Assembly: GCA_049840835.1 (NCBI GenBank)
Contig: JASGJG010000011.1
Coordinates: 1-64,000 of the forward strand
Direction of reading: 5' to 3'
Source: JANLTX01 sp049840835
GTDB lineage: Bacteria > Armatimonadota > Armatimonadia > Armatimonadales > Armatimonadaceae
Length of the DNA: 64,000 nucleotides
In this document: piece by piece, positions 17,194 to 27,165 of the stretch
How the letters are laid out: every line of letters begins with the position of its first letter
Position numbering within the stretch: the first letter of the stretch is position 1
Translations under genes and position numbers: made by a program
The notes under the pieces: generated by a model
Databases searched by the model: none
What the model saw: only the letters and a program-made list of their open reading frames with translations
Told to the model about the DNA's origin: nothing

Positions 17194-18171
17194 GTGGCTA
17201 TACCTCTTTCTATTCTCGATCTCACTGTGATTCCGCAGGGCAAGTCTGCCGCGGAAGCGCTTTCCACCAGCGTGGAGCTAGCCAGGCTGGCAGAGCGCGT
17301 GGGCTACAAGCGTATCTGGTACGCCGAGCACCATAACAACGCGAGAATCGCATCATCGGTACCGGCGGTTATGATCGCGCATGTGGCGGCACACACGGAG
17401 AAAATCCGCCTGGGTTCGGGGGGAGTCATGCTGCCCAACCACTCTCCTCTGGTGGTTGCGGAGCAGTATGGACTCTTAGAGACCTTGCATCCGGGGCGAA
17501 TAGACCTGGCCCTGGGGCGCGCTCCTGGTACAGACCATGCTACTACCCGCGCCCTGCGACGATTCCCCGACTCTGCGGAGCGTTTCCCGGATGATGTTCT
17601 GGAGCTACAGGGCTATCTGAGCGGGAAGAGCCGAATCAACGCTGTTGAAGCCACGCCGGGCCGCGCAACGAACGTGCCACTGTATATCCTGGGTTCTTCG
17701 CTGTTCGGGGCGCAACTGGCCGCCCATTTTGGCCTGCCCTATGCCTTTGCCTCGCAGTTCGCACCCGATTCGCTGATAGAGGCCGTAGCCACCTATCGGC
17801 GTGAGTTCCAGCCCTCAGAGCATCTGGCAGAGCCCTATGTGATAGCTGGGGTCAATGTGATTGCTGCGGATACCCGCGCGGACGCGCAGCAGCAGCTTCT
17901 GGCGGCGCAGCGTGGCCTGGTTTCCGCACTACAGCGTAACGGTCGCCCTATTCCGGACGAAGAGGCAGACGCGATTCTGGCATCCCCCGGTGGCTTCCAG
18001 ATACGCCATCTGCTTACTTACACCGCTCTGGGTACGCCAACCGAGGTCAAGGAGTACCTGGAGACGTTCGCGCGCCACGGTCAGATAGACGAGCTTATGA
18101 CAGTGCACCAGTCTCCTGATGCCTGTACCCGGCTTCGCTCCGTGGAGCTGCTGGCACAGGCTATGCTCTAG
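17194..18171 (+). CDS. LLM class flavin-dependent oxidoreductase
   Basis: The 325-residue protein belongs to the bacterial luciferase-like monooxygenases. Characteristic blocks are RIWYAEHHNNARIASSVPAV, IRLGSGGVMLPNHSP, and HPGRIDLALGRAPGTD. It would use reduced flavin to oxygenate an unknown organic substrate. The GTG start has GGGGAG 7 nt upstream. Its stop abuts that of the convergent M14 peptidase gene. Confidence 0.9.
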   Translation: MAIPLSILDLTVIPQGKSAAEALSTSVELARLAERVGYKRIWYAEHHNNARIASSVPAVMIAHVAAHTEKIRLGSGGVMLPNHSPLVVAEQYGLLETLHPGRIDLALGRAPGTDHATTRALRRFPDSAERFPDDVLELQGYLSGKSRINAVEATPGRATNVPLYILGSSLFGAQLAAHFGLPYAFASQFAPDSLIEAVATYRREFQPSEHLAEPYVIAGVNVIAADTRADAQQQLLAAQRGLVSALQRNGRPIPDEEADAILASPGGFQIRHLLTYTALGTPTEVKEYLETFARHGQIDELMTVHQSPDACTRLRSVELLAQAML

Positions 18172-20766
18172 CTACGGGGTATCGCGCTGCGGTCCAAAGA
18201 GTATCGCCGAGAGCAAGAGCCGCTCCAGGCCCCGCCAGAACGGACGGGGCAGCGGGTCGTTGGTAAAGAGCACCAGATGCCCATCCCCGGTGGGCTCATC
18301 GGCGGCCCACACTGTTCCCGCCAGCAGCTTTTCTGTATTGTTCGGCCAGGCCCAGCCGGAGAGCCGCAGCCCGTCTGGCTCCTTTGAGAAAGCAATAACA
18401 TTGCTGCCCTTGCCAGGCTTGTAGAATGTGGCGCCATCTACCGGTACTGGCAGGCTGTCTTTACCTACTGCCCACCCTAGAAAGTGTTCCTGATTCACCT
18501 GTGCCTTGAAGATAGCGCCCGGCAGAGAGGTAGGGCGCTCCGGTTTCTTACCGTCTTTCTCCGGCTCATCCCCAACGATGGAGAGGGTGGTCAGCCCCAG
18601 GTCTTTATCGGCCAACGGACCTATGGCACGCTCGATAGCGATAGCACACCCGCCCCGCTGCATCCAGGCCTTTAGCGCTTCATTTTCCGCCTTACCCAGG
18701 CGTGCGCCTTCGGGGAGTATCACCACATTGAATCTTGCCAGCAACGACTCATTGATTCTGCCCGGTTCCACCATACTAAAGGGCACGCCCAGGGTGCGGT
18801 CCAGGTAGAACCAGAGCCCGCTGAACCGTACTCCTTCTCCCGCTATCAGGGCGATAGCCGGGGTGCGAACCGGCACCACGCTATCCGAGCCGAGGCCGGG
18901 CGCACCATACCCGGAATCTACGGCCCGCACAGAGATGCCGTACTTCTTAGCCAGCGTATCTAGCCGCGTATACAGTGCCTCGGCATCGGCGGCCCGCTCC
19001 ACTCGTGCGATAAAGGTCCCGCGCGGCCAGGAACCAGCGCTTCCCTCTAGCACCAGCGGCTTTGTAGCTACTTGTAGCTTCTGCCCTTTGAGCAATAGCG
19101 CTGTGGCTAGCTGCCCCGCTTCATCGCTATCGAAACGCCAGAGATAAGCCACACGTGCCTTTCGGTTGATTCCCACTTCTTTGGGAGCTTCGATAGAAAA
19201 TGGTGCCGTAACAGGCACAGACGCGCTTTCTGCGAAATACGCCTCTACATCATAGGTAAAGGGCAATGACCAGGCGGTGATATCGTAGAACTCGTACCCC
19301 TCTTTGGGCTCTCGCTCGCCTTTCTTCTCGTTGCGCTCACGCCGGGCGAGCTGCTCTTTTACAAACGCTTCTTCCATGTGCGGATCGGGCTCTAGAATCG
19401 CGCGGGCAAGCGCTCCCTGTGGTTGGCCGAGCGGCACAATCAGCGCCCCGGCAGGCAAGGCTACGGTGCCCGACTTCTTCTCTCCGTAGCGCACGGCATC
19501 TGCTACGCTCTGGCTCTGCTTCAGTACTCCGACCTCGATGCCCATACCTTTTAGCAGTGATGCCAGCGCTGTGGCACGTGGGTCAGGCTGAAGCGCCACG
19601 AAACCCGGCTTCGCGCAGGCGGCTTTCTTGTGAGCCAAGTAGTCTTTGAGCAATGCCTCCCGGTTCTCGGCAGCCGCTGTAATCGTCGCCAATGACGCTT
19701 CGAAGTGATGCAGGGCGGCATCTTTTAGCGTGATGACTGTGCCATCACTACGGCGACGAGCGAGTGAGCCCCCGGCGTCCGTTTCATACGTCATGCCGAT
19801 AGCGCCTGAGAGCGTGGTGAAGCTATCTAAGTACCCCGGATAGAACAGGTCGAAGGTCTCGCGAGTGACATAGTTCCAGCCGAACTTATCGAAGGCGGCG
19901 GCATTGGCTTTGCCAAAAACGCTGGTCCAGCGCTCTACCCACGCACGATCTGTACTGGCATGCACCGGTAGGGAGTTTGGGGGAAAGAAATAGACCTCCG
20001 GCTGTCCGTGCAGGTCTGCGAATACCTGCGGGCTCCATTGCAAGAAAGCGGCGGTTTCTGCGCGGGTCTCATCCTGGCTCTGGGCCAACTTATCCCGGTT
20101 CATATCGAACCGGTAGTGGTTCCCACGCCCGTTTATCAGTGAGGGTTCATCCTGCTCCAGCGCAAAGTCTTCTGGGCTTCCTACGGCAAGACTGTTGTAC
20201 CAGACCGTGAATCGCTCATGACCATCCGGATTGAAGACCGGATTGAGAACGACTATGGCGTTCTTAAGCGCGGCCTGTATCTTCGGGGCATTGCTGGCGG
20301 CCAGAGTATAGAGCGTGGCCATAGCCGTTTCAAAGCTCGCGGTCTCGTTGCCGTGAATCGTGTGGTTGAGCCAGACGACTACCGGCGTCTTTGCCGTGAT
20401 TTCCTTGAGTTCTGCTTCTGAAGTACTACGCGGGTCTGCCAGCCGGGCCAGATTCTTTCGGTGCGCTTCTAACGCCTTTATATTTTCCGGCGACGACACA
20501 ATAGCAATGCGCAGAGTTCGCCCTTCGACCGACTTGCCAATATCGACCAACTTCACTCGCTCCGGGGCAAGCCTTGCGATGCTGGCCAGAACCTGCTCCT
20601 GCTCTCGAAACGTAGTGTGCCGTACCCCGAGTCCATAGCCCAGCGTCGTATCCGGCGTCGGTACTCGTCTTTCGTAGGGGCCATACGTATAAAAGTCGGC
20701 GCGCTGGGCCCAAACACCCGGCGAAACGGCGCAGAGTAGCGCCAGCAGAAGAGGGCGAAAATTCAC
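18172..20766 (-). CDS. Secreted M14 family zinc carboxypeptidase
   Basis: The 864-residue protein has a signal peptide (MNFRPLLLALLCAVSPGVWA). The M14 catalytic domain carries the zinc motif H-x-x-E as HGNE (His138, Glu141), an Arg/Asn-rich substrate region (GNHYRFDMNRDKL) and the third zinc His in FADLHGQPE. The long C-terminal half, including a GATase-like stretch (VILPEGARLG), fits large M14 proteins. The start is GTG with TATACT 6 nt upstream. Confidence 0.88.
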   Translation of the reverse strand: MNFRPLLLALLCAVSPGVWAQRADFYTYGPYERRVPTPDTTLGYGLGVRHTTFREQEQVLASIARLAPERVKLVDIGKSVEGRTLRIAIVSSPENIKALEAHRKNLARLADPRSTSEAELKEITAKTPVVVWLNHTIHGNETASFETAMATLYTLAASNAPKIQAALKNAIVVLNPVFNPDGHERFTVWYNSLAVGSPEDFALEQDEPSLINGRGNHYRFDMNRDKLAQSQDETRAETAAFLQWSPQVFADLHGQPEVYFFPPNSLPVHASTDRAWVERWTSVFGKANAAAFDKFGWNYVTRETFDLFYPGYLDSFTTLSGAIGMTYETDAGGSLARRRSDGTVITLKDAALHHFEASLATITAAAENREALLKDYLAHKKAACAKPGFVALQPDPRATALASLLKGMGIEVGVLKQSQSVADAVRYGEKKSGTVALPAGALIVPLGQPQGALARAILEPDPHMEEAFVKEQLARRERNEKKGEREPKEGYEFYDITAWSLPFTYDVEAYFAESASVPVTAPFSIEAPKEVGINRKARVAYLWRFDSDEAGQLATALLLKGQKLQVATKPLVLEGSAGSWPRGTFIARVERAADAEALYTRLDTLAKKYGISVRAVDSGYGAPGLGSDSVVPVRTPAIALIAGEGVRFSGLWFYLDRTLGVPFSMVEPGRINESLLARFNVVILPEGARLGKAENEALKAWMQRGGCAIAIERAIGPLADKDLGLTTLSIVGDEPEKDGKKPERPTSLPGAIFKAQVNQEHFLGWAVGKDSLPVPVDGATFYKPGKGSNVIAFSKEPDGLRLSGWAWPNNTEKLLAGTVWAADEPTGDGHLVLFTNDPLPRPFWRGLERLLLSAILFGPQRDTP

Positions 20767-20772
20767 GCCGAC

Positions 20773-20778
20773 AGTATA
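20773..20778 (-). promoter_or_regulatory. -10 box of a probable leaderless transcript
   Basis: TATACT on the minus strand is 6 nt before the GTG start at 20766. There is no Shine-Dalgarno sequence. Confidence 0.55.
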
Positions 20779-20789
20779 CGGCGCGTTTG

Positions 20790-21023
20790 TTACTCTTCCT
20801 TTTCTACCCAGTGACCCGCTTCGTCTTTTTCATACGAATGCTTCACGGCACTCCAGGCCACAGCAAAAGCGGTTTCTTCGCGATCTCGCCCACCCTCACG
20901 CTTCTCTGGCGAGGCGTACTCATTCCAGGCATTGTTAAAAGCCGCCAGGAAGATTTCTTGGGCATGCTTCGGCAGCACATTGCTTACATTCTCGGGCAGC
21001 TCACTGCGCTTCGTGTATGGCAT
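20790..21023 (-). CDS. chaB: ChaB family protein
   Basis: The 77-residue protein matches ChaB along its length: the start MPYTKRSELPENVSNVLP, the central AQEIFLAAFNNAWNEYA, and the end ETAFAVAWSAVKHSYEKD. ChaB was described as a regulator of the ChaA cation exchanger in E. coli, but no chaA is present here, so its role in this organism is open. A good Shine-Dalgarno AAGGAG precedes the start. Confidence 0.88.
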   Translation of the reverse strand: MPYTKRSELPENVSNVLPKHAQEIFLAAFNNAWNEYASPEKREGGRDREETAFAVAWSAVKHSYEKDEAGHWVEKEE

Positions 21024-21085
21024 AGTAGTTTCTCCTTCAGAGTCCTACGCTGGGGTGCCATCCAGGTTCCGCAAAGTGAAAACAC

Positions 21086-23548
21086 TCAAGAAACCCAGCG
21101 CCCTTGAATATCTACCACGAACCAGTCGTCTCCAATTTTTTGAAGGAATACCTCCATCCCTTCACCGTTCAAACCACCCGAGTAGCGGCTGATGATTGTG
21201 CGGGCGCTCTTATGGTCGGCACTGTACGTGATGAAGGGCTTTTTCTGATTCCCCCGTTCATCGGGGGACATAAAATTAATCTGATTGACTCCCCCACCAT
21301 AGAGTCTGAGCAGTTCAGGCTGACTTCCCCACAAAACCACACCGGGGTAGCCGTAAAGCTCAAAGGGAGTGAGTCCTTCCACAATAACAATAGCCGGGGT
21401 ATACCAATCCGCTTCAAAAAAATGGGCCTCTATGCATGCAGCCACAATCTTCTCGGTATCGCCCAGAGCGCGTGGGGCAACATTCGGGCAGGGATCGACC
21501 GCATCTGACAGACCATCTTTGTCTGTATCCGCTTGACTCGGGTCTAATCCCAGACGCTCCTCTACCAGATCGGTTAGACCATCCCCATCGGTATCTTTTC
21601 GCAGGCTAGCATCCTCTGGGAAAATCCGGATCCATTCGCTCTCAATGAGTTTGCCAAGAGGGATTCCGCGAAAAGTCTTGGGGCTTTCATTTCGAAATGT
21701 TCGCCCAGTCCATGCTCCGGTGAAAATGGGGCGCCCCCAGGCATCTCCTTTTTTTTCCACAATAAATAGGTCGCCCTCATTCCCCAGTGCCTCGCTTTGA
21801 AAAAGCATCCAAGTGCGCCCGGTTTCCTCTTGCTTAACGGCCTTGATTGCCTGTTTTCTCAGCTTTGTCGGGTCAATCCAATCGAACCACGGCTTGCGCT
21901 CCTTTCGCGTAGCCTGTGCTGCCCGAACTGCCGCGACACCAGCCTCTCCTCCCGTTTTTGCGAGATGCTGGAATGCTTCTGTACGCCATGCAGACGCGGC
22001 CTTCGGATTGTTTAGCGCCTCCAGCATCAGCGCTACTGCCTCTGGCTGCGAAGATAGAGCCACGGCGGAAAGCGCCATGGAAGAGGTTCGCTTTTCTGAA
22101 GGAGTCTTACGTAAGTTCTCTACTAGAATAGGAACATAGCCGGCAGGGTCGCCCTTTTTCTGAAGAGCATACTCCAGATAGGCACGCCAGCCGCTCTTAC
22201 TCCCCAGGCGTCTCCAGGCATCCATAACCAGGGGGGTATCTGCTTTTTCGCAAAGCGAAACCAGCAGTGGGTCAACACCTGTAAGCATGCAGTAGTACTT
22301 GAAACCTGGAAGGTCCCCGTCTTTTCCCGTGCCAGATAAGGCATCCTCTTTCTGCGCCCACTCCATGTATTTTTTTAGAAACGGAGCAAAGGCATAGGGC
22401 TTGAGCTTGTTTAACTGGTCACGCTCGGCATTATCGATAAGTTCCAGGTGCCCAGCTAGCTTCTCAGCCAGAGCTTTTCTGGCGTTCGCCGTTTGGGGTA
22501 AAGGAGGCAATGTTCCACGCTTATAGCAGAGTAAGCGCAGTACATCCATTGTAATAATGTAATTCTGGTCTGCGTAAACCGGAGTTCCGGTTAGCGCCTT
22601 CTTGCTTTTCCAGAGCAGTTTCCCATCTTGATTGATACTCAAGGTGGTGATATCTCCGCTCAATAAAATCTCGTTTGAGTTCGTTACCGAATCAGGTTCG
22701 CGGAGCCCTAAGTATCGCGAGCCTTCAAAATCCGTTTTTAATTTCCAGAGCGCATGACCATCCTCTATGGAATAGCCCTTCAGTGTCTTTTCATAAGACG
22801 TAACAACTACCTTGCCAAAAACCCCTTCCACGTCTTCTCTATTCGTTGTTTTCCAGAGGACCTTTCCGGTGCGGACATTCGTTCGCCGTAGATCGGTGAA
22901 GTAGGTAATCACATCGTCCCCGACAACATGAGGCAGATAGAGACTGGCATAGTCACAGCGCCGGTTCCAGAGCGTCTTCCCTGTTTTGGGATCGACACCC
23001 AGCTCGCCAAAATCATCTATTCCCACATAGATAATGGTGTCTGTCAGGACAAACTGAGTCATGGCCCTGCGGGGATTTCCCGCCAGTTTACGAGACCACA
23101 CAACCTTGCCAGTGGCTTGAGCTAGTGCCGTTAATTGGGTAGAGCCATCTAACACATAAACATTACTGGCATCTGCTTCAAGCTTTTCCGCGGGATGAGA
23201 TAAGTGCGCCAATACGCGCACCTTGCCAGTATCTGCCGCTATGGCATACACCGCTTTTGCTTCTGGCACAAGCACGAATAGAGTATTGCCAGCAAGCTGT
23301 GCATACAGGTATTTCTGCCCTGCCAGGGCTGTCCAGCGCGTCTGCCCGGTCGCTAGAGTGACTGCGCCGACACCATTATCTCCGAGGTAGTAGACAACCC
23401 CATTTTTGACCGCAACGACAAAAGCGTTATCATCGGCCAAGCAAGTCCAGTGGCGTACATAGGGTGGTTTTACCAGTTCGCGAGCCTGCGCCTGAGGCAG
23501 CCAGCTTAGTGTCAGAGCGATAACGATAAAGAGCGATGCGATGCGCAT
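21086..23548 (-). CDS. Exported PQQ-type beta-propeller protein with calcium-binding type 3 repeats
   Basis: The 820-residue protein has a signal peptide (MRIASLFIVIALTLSWLPQA). The first half is a propeller with repeated G-x-x-x-W blades (TGQTRWTAL, TGKVVWSRKL, TGKTLWNRR, DGKLLWKSK). The middle section looks helical. Near the C-terminus are thrombospondin type 3-like repeats, DTDGDGLTDLVEE and DTDKDGLSDAVDPCP, which bind calcium. ATG 23548 is preferred over GTG 23557 because AGGAG lies 8 nt before the ATG. It is a probable surface or periplasmic binding protein; the ligand is unknown. Confidence 0.82.
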   Translation of the reverse strand: MRIASLFIVIALTLSWLPQAQARELVKPPYVRHWTCLADDNAFVVAVKNGVVYYLGDNGVGAVTLATGQTRWTALAGQKYLYAQLAGNTLFVLVPEAKAVYAIAADTGKVRVLAHLSHPAEKLEADASNVYVLDGSTQLTALAQATGKVVWSRKLAGNPRRAMTQFVLTDTIIYVGIDDFGELGVDPKTGKTLWNRRCDYASLYLPHVVGDDVITYFTDLRRTNVRTGKVLWKTTNREDVEGVFGKVVVTSYEKTLKGYSIEDGHALWKLKTDFEGSRYLGLREPDSVTNSNEILLSGDITTLSINQDGKLLWKSKKALTGTPVYADQNYIITMDVLRLLCYKRGTLPPLPQTANARKALAEKLAGHLELIDNAERDQLNKLKPYAFAPFLKKYMEWAQKEDALSGTGKDGDLPGFKYYCMLTGVDPLLVSLCEKADTPLVMDAWRRLGSKSGWRAYLEYALQKKGDPAGYVPILVENLRKTPSEKRTSSMALSAVALSSQPEAVALMLEALNNPKAASAWRTEAFQHLAKTGGEAGVAAVRAAQATRKERKPWFDWIDPTKLRKQAIKAVKQEETGRTWMLFQSEALGNEGDLFIVEKKGDAWGRPIFTGAWTGRTFRNESPKTFRGIPLGKLIESEWIRIFPEDASLRKDTDGDGLTDLVEERLGLDPSQADTDKDGLSDAVDPCPNVAPRALGDTEKIVAACIEAHFFEADWYTPAIVIVEGLTPFELYGYPGVVLWGSQPELLRLYGGGVNQINFMSPDERGNQKKPFITYSADHKSARTIISRYSGGLNGEGMEVFLQKIGDDWFVVDIQGRWVS

Positions 23549-23647
23549 AATCCTCACTCCTACATATGGATAAAGCTTTCCGGGTTTGACCCTTTTAGTC
23601 TCACAAACTTCAAATCAGGTTCACGTCTCTATTCCATAAAAATTAGT

Positions 23648-23673
23648 AGAGCGCCCCGATACCGGGGCGCTCT
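23648..23673 (-). terminator. Rho-independent terminator after the symporter gene
   Basis: An 11-bp perfect stem, AGAGCGCCCCG / CGGGGCGCTCT, is followed on the minus strand by ACTAATTTTTATGG. It lies 7 nt after the symporter stop. Confidence 0.8.
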
Positions 23674-23680
23674 ATCTAAG

Positions 23681-25366
23681 CTAGGCAAAGTATTTATCTA
23701 GCGTCTCTTTGCTCGGTGGCTTCGTAGCCAGGCTGACCAGCACCATGAGCAGTGCGGAACCGACGACCATGGGGAACACAGGCAGATAGCCCATTACGGT
23801 TACATTGGCCGCGCCCCGAAGAAAGACAGGGTTGCCGGGAATGACTTCAAACGGTGGAGGGGGCTTGCGTGGCCCAGCAGGCTTGCCGCCCATAGGTACA
23901 CCGCCACCAGGAGCGCCTGGTCCCCCTGGTGCGCTGGGGGCACCACCGGGGCGGCCGCCCGGACCACCGGCTGGTGCACCAGCGCCGGGGCGGGGGGCGG
24001 GTTTGAAGACTTCTTTGGCCTTGGCATCGGACATAGAGGTTAGCTGCCAGGTAGCCAGCATGCCTGCCAGAGTCCAGACTCCTGCCGCCAGTGCCCCCCA
24101 CTTGGTGCTACGCTTCCAGAAAAGCGCGGCCAGCATGACCGGAGCAAGGGCGGCGAAGCCGGTGAAGGCGAAGCGTACGGCCAGGTCGAAGATGTTGGCG
24201 GAGTCTTTTAGCCCCAGCGCTATTACATAGCTGACGATACAGATAACGACGATGAACGTACGCCCGGCCCAGACTTCTGCCTTGGCGCCGTATTTCTGAC
24301 GCCCGCCATAGTAGGCGAACAGATCTTCGGTGAACATGGTAGAGAGCGCCAGAATCTGGCTGTCCGATGCCATGACGCAGGCCATGATGCCTGCTCCGAA
24401 GATACCCGCAAGCGCTGGAGTTGCGTTGTCGGCCAGCAGGCGAATTATCACGCTGTTGGCCTCGCCGGGGTTCAGGCCAGGGTACTTGGCAGCGGCGACG
24501 ACACCGAGATACACCGATGGCAGCCAGATAGCCGCGATACAGAGGGGGTATAGCACCACCGTCTTCTTGAAATGGGTCACCTTCTCCGCCGTGAGACACA
24601 TGATGGCGATATGGGGGAACATGATGGAGGAGAGAGGGATGAAGAGGTAGGAGAAGAACTCCTCGGCGGGAATTCGCTCGCGGCTGAGCAGCGGCGCCGT
24701 GCCGGGCTTGCTGGCAAGCTCCGCCATAAGCTTATCGAATCCGCCAAGAGTGCTACCTAATATCGTAAAGGCGAAGATTCCGAACGCGAGAAAGAGAATG
24801 GTCTGGATGGTATTCACCCAGGCCGTGCCACGCATGCCACCGAAGAAGACATAGCTCATGACCACCAGCGCCACGATGCCGCCGCCCACGGCATACGGCA
24901 CGCGCCCGCCGGAGATGGTTTCCAGCGTGGTGCCACCGCCCATGACTCCCACGATAATGTAGGGAATGAGCATGAGCGCAGTGAGCGCGAACAGGAACGT
25001 GCCTATGCCGCTCATTTCCCAGCGGTCACGCAGGTACTGTACCTGGGTCATGTGACCGTGCTTCTTGCCCAGTCCCCAGAGCCGGGTGCCGATGAAGAGC
25101 AGCGTTAGCGGAATCACCACGCCGCTGGAGCTAGCCATGAGGCCGAACACGCCCACGCCGCGCTGATAGGCCATACCGGAGCTCCCCAGAATGGCAACCG
25201 ACGTCATGTTGGTGCCAAAGAGGGAAAGCAGGAAAACCGCAGGGCCTAGCTTACGACTGGCGAGGAAGAAATCCTCGCCAGAGCCGCCCTTGCTTTTCTG
25301 GAACGCGAAGATGCCCACATAGAGCACCAGCGCCAGATACGCGAAAACGATCCACTCCGGATTCAT
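23681..25366 (-). CDS. Sodium:solute symporter family protein
   Basis: The 561-residue protein has about 13 hydrophobic segments and the SSS-family landmarks: an N-terminal EWIVFAYLALVLYVGI helix, FLASRKLG, SLFGTNMTSVAILG and the ASDSQILALSTMFTEDLFAYYGG region. It imports an organic solute with sodium. A 50-residue Pro/Gly/Ala-rich stretch (about residues 456-505) interrupts the last extramembrane loop. It overlaps the small partner gene by 4 nt (ATGA). Neighbouring propeller proteins suggest use of breakdown products, but the solute cannot be named. Confidence 0.88.
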   Translation of the reverse strand: MNPEWIVFAYLALVLYVGIFAFQKSKGGSGEDFFLASRKLGPAVFLLSLFGTNMTSVAILGSSGMAYQRGVGVFGLMASSSGVVIPLTLLFIGTRLWGLGKKHGHMTQVQYLRDRWEMSGIGTFLFALTALMLIPYIIVGVMGGGTTLETISGGRVPYAVGGGIVALVVMSYVFFGGMRGTAWVNTIQTILFLAFGIFAFTILGSTLGGFDKLMAELASKPGTAPLLSRERIPAEEFFSYLFIPLSSIMFPHIAIMCLTAEKVTHFKKTVVLYPLCIAAIWLPSVYLGVVAAAKYPGLNPGEANSVIIRLLADNATPALAGIFGAGIMACVMASDSQILALSTMFTEDLFAYYGGRQKYGAKAEVWAGRTFIVVICIVSYVIALGLKDSANIFDLAVRFAFTGFAALAPVMLAALFWKRSTKWGALAAGVWTLAGMLATWQLTSMSDAKAKEVFKPAPRPGAGAPAGGPGGRPGGAPSAPGGPGAPGGGVPMGGKPAGPRKPPPPFEVIPGNPVFLRGAANVTVMGYLPVFPMVVGSALLMVLVSLATKPPSKETLDKYFA

Positions 25367-25647
25367 GCGCCTGCCTCCTCTGCGGCTCCACCACCAACAG
25401 CAGCAGGAACGGGTGTTATGGGAACCCCGGCGCCTGCCATACCCTCGTTATCGTCGCTGTCGAGGTTCCTGGGCCAGGCGAAGCGCACCAGAATCACCAT
25501 GGTTGCTGCCGCTAGGAGCGAGTAGAAACCATGGTAGGCCAGGCCCTTGGGCAGAAACCCGAAGACCAGCGTTTTATCGGTCCAGTTCCAGCTATCCTGG
25601 TGCAGTGCCAGGACCACCAGCACCAGCGCGGCAAGTCCGTATTTCAT
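25363..25647 (-). CDS. Small membrane partner of the symporter (DUF3311-like)
   Basis: The 94-residue protein has two hydrophobic segments. Its core, LHQDSWNWTDKTLVFGFLPKGLAYH, is the pattern of DUF3311-type proteins that accompany SSS transporters. It is translated before the symporter with a 4-nt overlap. The tail is Ala/Gly/Pro-rich. It may be an accessory subunit of the transporter. Confidence 0.75.
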   Translation of the reverse strand: MKYGLAALVLVVLALHQDSWNWTDKTLVFGFLPKGLAYHGFYSLLAAATMVILVRFAWPRNLDSDDNEGMAGAGVPITPVPAAVGGGAAEEAGA

Positions 25648-25650
25648 TCG

Positions 25651-27165
25651 TTATTTTCCGATAGCGTAAAGATGCGTCGGGGTTGCGATAAAGAGCGTCT
25701 TGTTCGCCGGTACCACACTGGCGTACACGGGAGAGCGCATATCCACTCGCCCCAGCTCTTTCAGAGTCTTATCTGCGGCGAGCTGAATCACATCGCCATC
25801 TTCCGTGCCCACCCAGATTTTTCCGTCGGCAACAATGGTGGATGCCCAGATATGGCTCTTAGAATCGAAGGTCCAGAGAGTCTTACCGGTCTTCTCATCC
25901 AGGCAGTGTACGAATCCGGAGAAGTCTCCCACGAAGATGAGCCCGTTGTAGATGCTGGGCGTGGAGAGCGAGCGGTGCAGAGTCTTGTTGGTCCAGATAA
26001 CCTTGCCGGTAGCGGCGTCGATACAGTTGAACTGCCCCAGCCCCTCACCGTGTTCTGGGTCCTGTCCGATAGGCACATAGACCTTGCCATCTTTGAGAAC
26101 CGGGGTAGCAATGACCTCGCTGGGACCGTCGAACGTGGCATACTTGAGGGGTTTGCCGTTCTTCATGCGATACTCGGGCGGATTCGCATCGCGGCGCCAG
26201 TTCTCTTTGAAGACCTTCAGGCCGTCTTTATCCTTTGGCTCCGTGGACAGGCTGTAGCAGATGCCGTCGCCTCCGCCGAAGATAATAGTTTCTTTGCCAC
26301 CAATCATTCCGCCGGTAGGCGACGACCAGTTAGAGTGCAGTGTACGGCTGGAGACACCGGAGCCTTCTTCGGCAATGTATTCCCCGGTCATTTTGTTCAG
26401 CATGCAGAGCGCCGGAGCTTTGGGGTTGGGCATGTTGGTGTGAGTCCAGTCCACACCGTTACTGGTGGTCACTACCACTTTGTCACCTAGAATCAGTGGA
26501 CCGCAGTTCGTAATGTTGTGCGGGAACACACCCAGCTCCTCACGCATATCGAACTTCCAGAGAATATCCGCATCGGTCGGCTTTATCTCTGCGGCGGGCT
26601 TACCTTTATCGGCTAGATACTTGCCTTCGTCCTGGAAGCCCTGATTGCCATCGCTCTGGCCCTTCACATCCAGGCACATCACTTCATTACGATTGGTGAC
26701 GATATAGACTCGGTCCCCATCTACGGCAGGCGACGAACAGAGGCCCAGGAACTCCCAGTCACTGACCTTACCAGTGCCGAGCTTGGGAATGGCGAGCTGC
26801 CAGTTGAGCGCACCGGTCTTTTCATCGAAGCACATCAGCACCGAGCGGTCGCCTTTGAAACGCTCATCGCGCGGGGACTCATTGTTGGTACCGATAAACA
26901 CGCGCCCGCCGGAGACAGTGGGGTTGCCATAGGACTGTGAGCCGAGCTTGGCGATCCACTTTACATTTTTGGTGGTCGCCATATCGATGTCATCGGAGTT
27001 CTGCTTGTAGCGGCCCGCATCCCAGGTGGTGGTCAGCCCTGTTTCGGTAGACACCATGTTTCGGCTGGTGCTGCCTCCCCAGAACGGCCAGTCTGCCGCC
27101 GAGGCCACCAGCGCACCGGCTCCCAGAGCCAGTGCAATTGTTGTGATGATTACGTTTCGTTTCAT
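25651..27165 (-). CDS. Exported PQQ-binding-like beta-propeller protein
   Basis: The 504-residue protein has a signal peptide (MKRNVIITTIALALGAGALV). Its blades are of the type TGALNWQLA, TGKVIWTNK, TGKTLWTFD, with WAS and GLIFVGD turns. The family resembles PQQ dehydrogenase propellers and BamB. Key residues of true quinoprotein dehydrogenases (the vicinal Cys pair, calcium-binding Asn/Asp set) are not evident, so an enzymatic role is unproven. It overlaps the next upstream gene by 4 nt. Confidence 0.85.
   Translation of the reverse strand: MKRNVIITTIALALGAGALVASAADWPFWGGSTSRNMVSTETGLTTTWDAGRYKQNSDDIDMATTKNVKWIAKLGSQSYGNPTVSGGRVFIGTNNESPRDERFKGDRSVLMCFDEKTGALNWQLAIPKLGTGKVSDWEFLGLCSSPAVDGDRVYIVTNRNEVMCLDVKGQSDGNQGFQDEGKYLADKGKPAAEIKPTDADILWKFDMREELGVFPHNITNCGPLILGDKVVVTTSNGVDWTHTNMPNPKAPALCMLNKMTGEYIAEEGSGVSSRTLHSNWSSPTGGMIGGKETIIFGGGDGICYSLSTEPKDKDGLKVFKENWRRDANPPEYRMKNGKPLKYATFDGPSEVIATPVLKDGKVYVPIGQDPEHGEGLGQFNCIDAATGKVIWTNKTLHRSLSTPSIYNGLIFVGDFSGFVHCLDEKTGKTLWTFDSKSHIWASTIVADGKIWVGTEDGDVIQLAADKTLKELGRVDMRSPVYASVVPANKTLFIATPTHLYAIGK

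Noticed and set aside
25531..26490. 319-codon plus-strand frame opposite the propeller gene at 25651
   Set aside because: It mirrors codon bias of the propeller and its small neighbour, and has no family features.
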